Shown: positions 6,859 to 10,180 of the stretch, one piece after another | How the letters are laid out: the number at the start of each line of letters is the position of its first letter | Numbering within the stretch: position 1 is the first letter of the stretch | DNA from: Chloroflexota bacterium | GTDB lineage: Bacteria; Chloroflexota; Limnocylindria; QHBO01 | Direction: 5' to 3' | DNA: 10,180 nt | NCBI GenBank assembly: GCA_013694645.1 | Contig: JACDBZ010000081.1 | Coordinates: 1 to 10,180, forward strand | Made by a program: the position numbers and the translations under genes | Notes under the pieces: generated by a model | What the model saw: only the letters and a program-made list of their open reading frames with translations | Told to the model about the DNA's origin: nothing | Database searches by the model: none

Positions 6859-7419
6859 TCATGCCTCGACGCGCTCCTCATCGGCTGGTTTGACCTCGAC
6901 GATCGCGTCGACCTCGCCGTTGGACGTGCCGTCCGAGGTGTCGTTGCTCGTCTCGTCGTCATTGGACTCTTCATCGGACGAATCCGCCCCCGCCGGGGTC
7001 TCATCGGTCGTGGAAGTCAGTGCGTGCTCGGCCTCGAACGGGTCTGCACCAGGGCTGACGCCCTCAGCACGGAATTCTTCGTCGTCGATGTCACGCGCCG
7101 CGGCAGCCGGCGCAAGGTCGTCCGCCGGTCCGCGGTCTTCGAGCACCGTGACCAGGTGACGCAGGATCTCCTCGCTGATCAACATGCCGCGTTCGATCTC
7201 GCGCAACTGCGATGGCTCGATGTCGAAATGGATCAGGAAATAGCTCGCGTCGCGATGACGCTTGATGTCGTACGCCAGGCGTCGCTTGCCCCATGGGGAA
7301 ACCTTACTGAGGCTGCCACCGGCGTTGACGATGGCCCGGGTGACCTTCTCGACCGCGGCCTGGAGCTTGTCGTCCTCCAGGTCAGGGCTGAGGAGAAGCA
7401 TGAGTTCGTAACGGCGCAT
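6859..7419 (-). CDS. rpsF: 30S ribosomal protein S6 with long acidic C-terminal extension
   Basis: A 186-residue S6, the partner of S18 in the 30S platform. Residues 1-95 are the standard ferredoxin-like domain, with MRRYELMLLLSPDL at the start, WGKRRLAYDIKRHRDASY (43-60) and IERGMLISEEILRHLVTVL (75-93). The remaining 90 residues are low complexity and very acidic, rich in Asp, Glu, Ser, Thr and Asn (DSSDEESNDDETSND, 146-160), and nearly double the usual length of about 95-110 residues. The tail is probably disordered. The ATG at 7419 has AGGAGG upstream at a long spacing of about 12 bases. It heads the rpsF-ssb-rpsR-antiporter operon, with a candidate -10 TATACT at 7560-7555 and a leader of about 130 bases. 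Confidence 0.95.
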   Translation of the reverse strand: MRRYELMLLLSPDLEDDKLQAAVEKVTRAIVNAGGSLSKVSPWGKRRLAYDIKRHRDASYFLIHFDIEPSQLREIERGMLISEEILRHLVTVLEDRGPADDLAPAAAARDIDDEEFRAEGVSPGADPFEAEHALTSTTDETPAGADSSDEESNDDETSNDTSDGTSNGEVDAIVEVKPADEERVEA

Positions 7420-7525
7420 CGTTGGCGTCGCCCTCCTCTCTCTGGGTTTGCGACGTCGTCGGCGGGCGCCGAAACGCGGCGGACCGGGACGCAGCAGAAA
7501 GGGGCTCAGGTGATGAACATGAACC

Positions 7526-7548
7526 GCGCCTTCCTGGCTGGGAGGCGC
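7526..7548 (-). ncRNA. 5' hairpin of the rpsF operon leader
   Basis: On the minus strand GCGCCT pairs with AGGCGC around an eleven-base loop whose ends (CC/GG) can pair further. It begins at the predicted transcription start and could protect the 5' end or be part of a regulatory leader. S6-S18 operons in many bacteria carry an autoregulatory RNA bound by S6:S18, but I could not identify its conserved bulge here. Confidence 0.3.
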
Positions 7549-7554
7549 ACCCGA

Positions 7555-7560
7555 AGTATA
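7555..7560 (-). promoter_or_regulatory. Candidate -10 element (TATACT) for the rpsF operon
   Basis: TATACT read on the minus strand, preceded by CGG and followed by TCGGG. A possible -35 TTTCCA lies 18 bases upstream (7584-7579), matching TTGACA at four positions. Transcription would start near 7548. The divergent promoter of the CpaE-like gene lies only 40 bases away. Confidence 0.55.
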
Positions 7561-7599
7561 CCGATCTATGGCGCGAGGTGGAAACGGGGCCGTGGACCG

Positions 7600-7605
7600 T
7601 ATACT
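7600..7605 (+). promoter_or_regulatory. Candidate -10 element (TATACT) for the CpaE-like gene, near-leaderless
   Basis: TATACT ends 8 bases before the ATG at 7614, so transcription starting 6-8 bases downstream would yield an mRNA with almost no leader. No Shine-Dalgarno precedes the ATG, which fits leaderless initiation. No convincing -35 is visible. Confidence 0.5.
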
Positions 7606-7613
7606 CGGCAGGC

Positions 7614-8846
7614 ATGCCTTCGAATCCGATTCTCATCTGCGCTCGCGATGGCGCGCTCACCGGCGAGCTCGAGGCGGCACTTGCCGGCCCCGGGTATGCC
7701 ACGACCACCGTTGCCTCTCCGGCCGATGCGGTGGCCGCGATGCGCGCACGCTCCTACGACCTCATCGTCGCCGAGGGTCTCGCCGCCTCCGGCGCGATTG
7801 CTTCGCTCCGGACGTCTGGCCTTGATGGCGTGATCCCGATCCTGGTCGTCGCGCCGGCGAATGACGTGGAGGCACGAATCGCCTTCCTGGAGGCTGGCGC
7901 TGATGACGTGATCGTCGGGGGCTTCGCCCATAACGAGCTCGAAGGTCGCGTGATGGCGCAGCTCATTCGCGCCGGAAAGATTCACCTTGACACGACGTCC
8001 CACTCCGGTAGTGCGGAGATCGTGGCCTTCTTCAGCCCCAAGGGCGGCGTCGGGACGACGACCCTTGCAGTCAACACGGCTGTCCTGCTTGCGGGCGGTG
8101 GCGGCTCCGTCCTGGGACCGGGACGCGCAAGCGAACGCGGCTTCCCACCGTCACGCGTCCTGCTGGTCGACCTCGATCTCCAGTTCGGCCAGGTCGCCAC
8201 GCACCTCAACCTCACCCCCCGTTACGACATCGCCGGTCTGGCCAGCGACGAGCAGGCGCTTGCGGATCCCGAACTCGCCCGGATGTACCTCACGACGCAT
8301 TCCTCGGGGCTCGTGGTGCTCGCCGCGCCGACCCGGCCCGAAGCCGACTTCCGCGTGACGCTCGAGCATCTTCAGCGGATGTTCGAGGGACTGCGTCCAT
8401 CCTTCGACCACATCATCGTCGATCTCGGCAGCCGCCTGGATCCGCGAGCCGTATGGGTCCTCGAGCAGGCCGGCGCACACGTTTTCGTGCTCTTCCCGGA
8501 GATTGCGGCTCTGCGAGCCATGAGCATGCTGATGACCTTCCTTTCGGAGACGACCCCCCTCCAGGCTCGCGCAGCCGTCGTGGTCAACCATGTCTTCCCG
8601 AAGGAGCTTCTCAAGACCCGAGACGTCGAAAACCTTCTGAAGATGAAGCCCGCGGCCGAGATCCCGTATACCGAGGTTGAGATGATCCGCTCGGTCAACG
8701 AGGGCGTCCCGCTCGTCATCGGGCGCCCCGCTTCTCCCGCCACCATCGCATTGCGGCGAGTCGCCCAGGCGGTGATCGGAATCGAGCAGCAGCAGGCCGC
8801 GCCATCGAAGAGACAGGCCCGACGAAGCCTGTTCAGCCGCCGATGA
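7614..8846 (+). CDS. CpaE/TadZ-like ATPase with degenerate receiver domain
   Basis: A 410-residue MinD/ParA-type P-loop ATPase of the CpaE/TadZ family, which localises type IV Tad (Flp) pilus machinery at the membrane or pole. Residues 1-118 form a receiver-like domain whose phosphoacceptor position is Glu (E54 in YDLIVAEG), with the usual conserved Thr and Lys replaced by A80 and G102, so it is atypical. The ATPase follows: deviant Walker A KGGVGTT (143-149), a 20-residue Gly/Pro-rich insert (161-180), switch strand LLVDLDLQFG (183-192, D186), Walker B IIVDLG (267-272) and a basic tail RRSLFSRR. I chose ATG 7614 because the receiver strand begins here and a -10 sits just upstream. The frame is open to 7422, but that part overlaps the rpsF leader. 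No other tad genes are in view, so pilus function is inferred. Confidence 0.88.
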   Translation: MPSNPILICARDGALTGELEAALAGPGYATTTVASPADAVAAMRARSYDLIVAEGLAASGAIASLRTSGLDGVIPILVVAPANDVEARIAFLEAGADDVIVGGFAHNELEGRVMAQLIRAGKIHLDTTSHSGSAEIVAFFSPKGGVGTTTLAVNTAVLLAGGGGSVLGPGRASERGFPPSRVLLVDLDLQFGQVATHLNLTPRYDIAGLASDEQALADPELARMYLTTHSSGLVVLAAPTRPEADFRVTLEHLQRMFEGLRPSFDHIIVDLGSRLDPRAVWVLEQAGAHVFVLFPEIAALRAMSMLMTFLSETTPLQARAAVVVNHVFPKELLKTRDVENLLKMKPAAEIPYTEVEMIRSVNEGVPLVIGRPASPATIALRRVAQAVIGIEQQQAAPSKRQARRSLFSRR

Positions 8847-8884
8847 CGTCGCCCGCGGGCACGCAGCCTGCGTGGTGACTGCGC

Positions 8885-9064
8885 ATGAGTGACAGCGACC
8901 TGGAGCGACGGGCGGGCAAAGGCCCTGAAGACAAGCATCCGGAGATGGGTGGCGGCGCCGACGACCCCGACCCGTCCGACTACTCCGATCCACGCGTGAT
9001 GCAGCCCGGCGAGGACCCGCCCGGCGAAGACGCCATGGAGCGACCATCGCCCGAGCGTGCCTGA
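8885..9064 (+). CDS. Small acidic hydrophilic protein, 59 residues, unknown
   Basis: A short frame 38 bases after the CpaE-like stop. The product starts MSDSDLERRAGKGPEDKHPE, continues with GADDPDPSDYSDP and ends GEDAMERPSPERA: rich in Asp, Glu, Pro and Gly, with no hydrophobic core and no Cys, so likely disordered. The ATG at 8885 has GGTGA (8874-8878) 6 bases upstream, which fits the extended Shine-Dalgarno. A small hairpin CACGC/GCGTG lies between the two genes without a U tract, so co-transcription with the CpaE-like gene is plausible. I know no family for it. It could be a spurious frame in GC-rich DNA; the ribosome site and position make it moderately credible. Confidence 0.5.
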   Translation: MSDSDLERRAGKGPEDKHPEMGGGADDPDPSDYSDPRVMQPGEDPPGEDAMERPSPERA

Positions 9065-9159
9065 TCGGTTCGGCGGCGTCGCCGGACGGCAATCCCGGTC
9101 ATCCATGCATCCAATGACTCACATCCCGGATGAGTCGCGGTCAAACGGCACCCAGGCGT

Positions 9160-9204
9160 AGATATGCTGGTTCTGTCCGCAGATATGCGGGGTTTCGTCC
9201 CGCA
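9160..9204. repeat. Direct repeat AGATATGC spaced 21 bp, next to a 6-bp hairpin
   Basis: AGATATGCTGG (9160-9170) recurs as AGATATGCGGG (9181-9191), 21 bases apart, about two helical turns. The second copy runs into an inverted repeat TGCGGG/CCCGCA (9186-9191 with 9199-9204, seven-base loop). It lies in the spacer downstream of tRNA-Leu. No T run follows on either strand, so it is not a plain terminator; it could be an operator or an accident of a short minus-strand frame. Confidence 0.4.
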
Positions 9205-9280
9205 GAATCGGCCCATCGCAGTCCATGCAGTCGGCGCATGCCTGACGGGACTCCGGCGTGGCGCGTGCACGCGCAATCAG

Positions 9281-9364
9281 TGGTGCCGGAGGAGGGACTC
9301 GAACCCCCACGCCTTTCGGCCGCCGGGTTTAAGCCGGCTGCGTCTGCCATTCCGCCACTCCGGC
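9281..9364 (-). tRNA. tRNA-Leu, anticodon UAA
   Basis: An 84-base class II tRNA read on the minus strand, including an encoded CCA end (9283-9281). The acceptor stem GCCGGAG pairs exactly with CTCCGGC. The anticodon stem GCCGG/CCGGC encloses the seven-base loop CTTAAAC, giving anticodon TAA (9331-9329), which reads UUA and UUG leucine codons. A long variable arm (GGCCGAAAGGC) and the T arm GGTTCGAGTCC are as expected for leucine. In this high-GC genome UUA should be rare, so this is probably the minor leucine tRNA. Confidence 0.95.
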
Positions 9365-9441
9365 GCTCCGCGACAGGCTAACCGAAAGGGGCTAGGACCG
9401 GTTCCGCAGCAGGTATGACGCGGCCGCGAGTGGGCAAGCCC

Positions 9442-9470
9442 TTGAGCAGTCGGGTGTGGTGCAGTACGAT
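9442..9470 (+). promoter_or_regulatory. Candidate promoter for the exported protein gene
   Basis: TTGAGC (9442-9447) and TACGAT (9465-9470) with a 17-base spacer resemble a housekeeping-type promoter. Transcription would start near 9477, giving a leader of about 32 bases that carries the Shine-Dalgarno GGAGG at 9498-9502. Confidence 0.5.
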
Positions 9471-9508
9471 GGCGACGCTGCCCTCCAGCATTGCAATGGA
9501 GGTTCTCA

Positions 9509-9913
9509 ATGTCCAGACGTGTCTTTCTCTCCGCGTCGCTCGCGAGCGCCATGCTCCTCACCGGCACCGCCGGTGCTGTTCTCGGCCATGAATGCGCCAT
9601 CTCCAGCCGCTCGGCGCAGGGCAACATCGGCGCGGTCCACTCCGCCCGCTGGACGACCTTAACCACGGAGTACATCTTCGCCAGCGCTCACCTCTTCGTG
9701 GGCGGCGAGGCGCTGACCGAAGAGCAGATTGCCTGGGCGGTCGAGGCTGCCGCGGCCGCCGGTGTGCCGAGCTCATTCACGATCCGCACCGATAAGACCA
9801 TTGGTGAGGGATCGGCGAACCCGAACTTGACTGACGGGCGCGGCCTCGATCACATCTTCGACCTATATGGCGAGACCCTGCTGGGGATCTTCTTCGCCGC
9901 CCGATCGCAGTAG
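9509..9913 (+). CDS. Small exported protein with Tat-like signal, unknown function
   Basis: A 134-residue protein I cannot assign. It opens with SRRVFLS (2-8), matching the twin-arginine motif S-R-R-x-F-L, followed by a hydrophobic stretch (about 9-26) and a possible cleavage after AGA (21-23). The mature part of about 110 residues starts near GHECAISS (one Cys, C29), has a hydrophobic/aromatic segment (TTEYIFASAHLFVGG, 52-66), an Ala-rich helix (74-84) and GRGLDHIFDLYGETLLGIFF near the end. No catalytic motif is evident. ATG at 9509 is chosen over one at 9491 because GGAGG (9498-9502) lies 6 bases upstream and the signal peptide then starts properly. It stands alone, with its own candidate promoter. 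A Sec signal is also possible, since the hydrophobic core is fairly long. Confidence 0.8.
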   Translation: MSRRVFLSASLASAMLLTGTAGAVLGHECAISSRSAQGNIGAVHSARWTTLTTEYIFASAHLFVGGEALTEEQIAWAVEAAAAAGVPSSFTIRTDKTIGEGSANPNLTDGRGLDHIFDLYGETLLGIFFAARSQ

Positions 9914-10112
9914 CCCCTGCCAGCCGCCTCGTCGCGCCGAGGTCTGGGCACGCCGCCCACCGTGCTCGGATCCCGGCCGGCCTGGCGCGCCGCTCACGCT
10001 GGCTGCCGGCCCATGCTGCGCTGCTGCCCTCTTGAGGTGCTGCACTCGCTCCGCGCGGGTGCTCTCGATCGTCGGTCCGCCTACAATGCGGACCTCGGGG
10101 GATGGTATCGGC

Positions 10113-10180
10113 GTGGTGCTGGACACCCCCGGATCGCGCCTGGCAACCATCGGCGAAACACGTGTCTCACGCGTCACGCA
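10113..10180 (+). CDS. Possible start of a further gene, cut by the right edge
   Basis: From a GTG at 10113 the plus strand reads VVLDTPGSRLATIGETRVSR and continues to the edge without a stop. The composition looks protein-like and most third positions are G or C. GGGGGA lies about 10 bases upstream, and a -10-like TACAAT (10082-10087) would start transcription near 10094. An in-frame ATG at 10086 overlaps that TACAAT and lacks a Shine-Dalgarno. Twenty-two codons are too few to name a family. The spacer before it (9914-10081) holds only a small hairpin, CCTCG/CGAGG at 9927-9942, without a U tract. Confidence 0.3.
   Translation, partial: MVLDTPGSRLATIGETRVSRVT

Noticed and set aside
7422..7613. 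A 64-residue N-terminal extension of the CpaE-like protein
   Set aside because: The extension lies in the rpsF leader, contains both promoters, and is not receiver-like; the domain begins properly at the ATG at 7614.
8858..8876. Hairpin CACGC/GCGTG as terminator of the CpaE-like gene
   Set aside because: The stem is only five pairs and no T run follows.
8151..9092. A 313-residue open frame on the minus strand
   Set aside because: It is antisense to the CpaE-like ATPase and shows no recognisable motif.
9164..9418. Plus-strand frame crossing the tRNA, with CRRRDSNPHAFRPPGL
   Set aside because: This is the well-known false translation of the strand opposite a tRNA and not a protein.
9863..10177. 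A 104-residue open frame on the minus strand at the right edge
   Set aside because: It overlaps the end of the exported protein gene, has a poor composition and no ribosome site; the plus-strand frame at the edge looks more protein-like, though that too is uncertain.
1..10180. CRISPR array, insertion sequence or prophage
   Set aside because: No regularly spaced repeats, transposase, integrase or phage structural motifs were seen on either strand.

Overview
This window of about 10.2 kb is high-GC, gene-dense bacterial chromosome. The likely source is a Chloroflexota bacterium, perhaps the soil or freshwater Limnocylindria branch. That is inferred from the high GC, the style of IleRS and S18, the order rpsF-ssb-rpsR, and a CpaE-like ATPase; no 16S gene is present to confirm it. 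I see no phage, transposon or CRISPR sequence, and most of it reads as core chromosome.

Layout, left to right. (1) 1-4823, minus strand: an apparent transcription unit reading ilvE (branched-chain aminotransferase), a membrane glycosyltransferase of the cellulose-synthase-like type, a five-helix membrane protein with a probable PH-like domain, and ileS (cut by the left edge). A terminator-like hairpin sits in the short ileS leader, which suggests attenuation. (2) 4931-7419, minus strand: rpsF, ssb, rpsR and a CaCA-type Na+/Ca2+ antiporter, closely spaced and probably one operon that couples translation and replication genes to an ion transporter. (3) 7420-7613: a divergent promoter region. 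(4) 7614-9064, plus strand: a CpaE/TadZ-like ATPase with a degenerate receiver domain, apparently read from a near-leaderless transcript, followed by a 59-residue acidic small ORF. (5) 9065-9508: a structured spacer and a tRNA-Leu(UAA) on the minus strand. (6) 9509-9913, plus strand: a small exported protein of unknown function with a Tat-like signal. (7) 9914-10180: a spacer and possibly the first codons of another plus-strand gene.

How the parts fit: ilvE and ileS both concern branched-chain amino acids and bracket an envelope glycosyltransferase pair. S6 and S18 bind each other on the 30S subunit and are classically co-encoded with SSB. Three promoters (ilvE, rpsF and the CpaE-like gene) appear to share the same -10 hexamer, TATACT. 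The less ordinary items are the glycosyltransferase/PH-like membrane pair, the ileS leader, the near-leaderless CpaE-like gene with Glu at the phosphoacceptor position, and the repeat plus hairpin beside the tRNA. I see no clear new defence or mobile system here.
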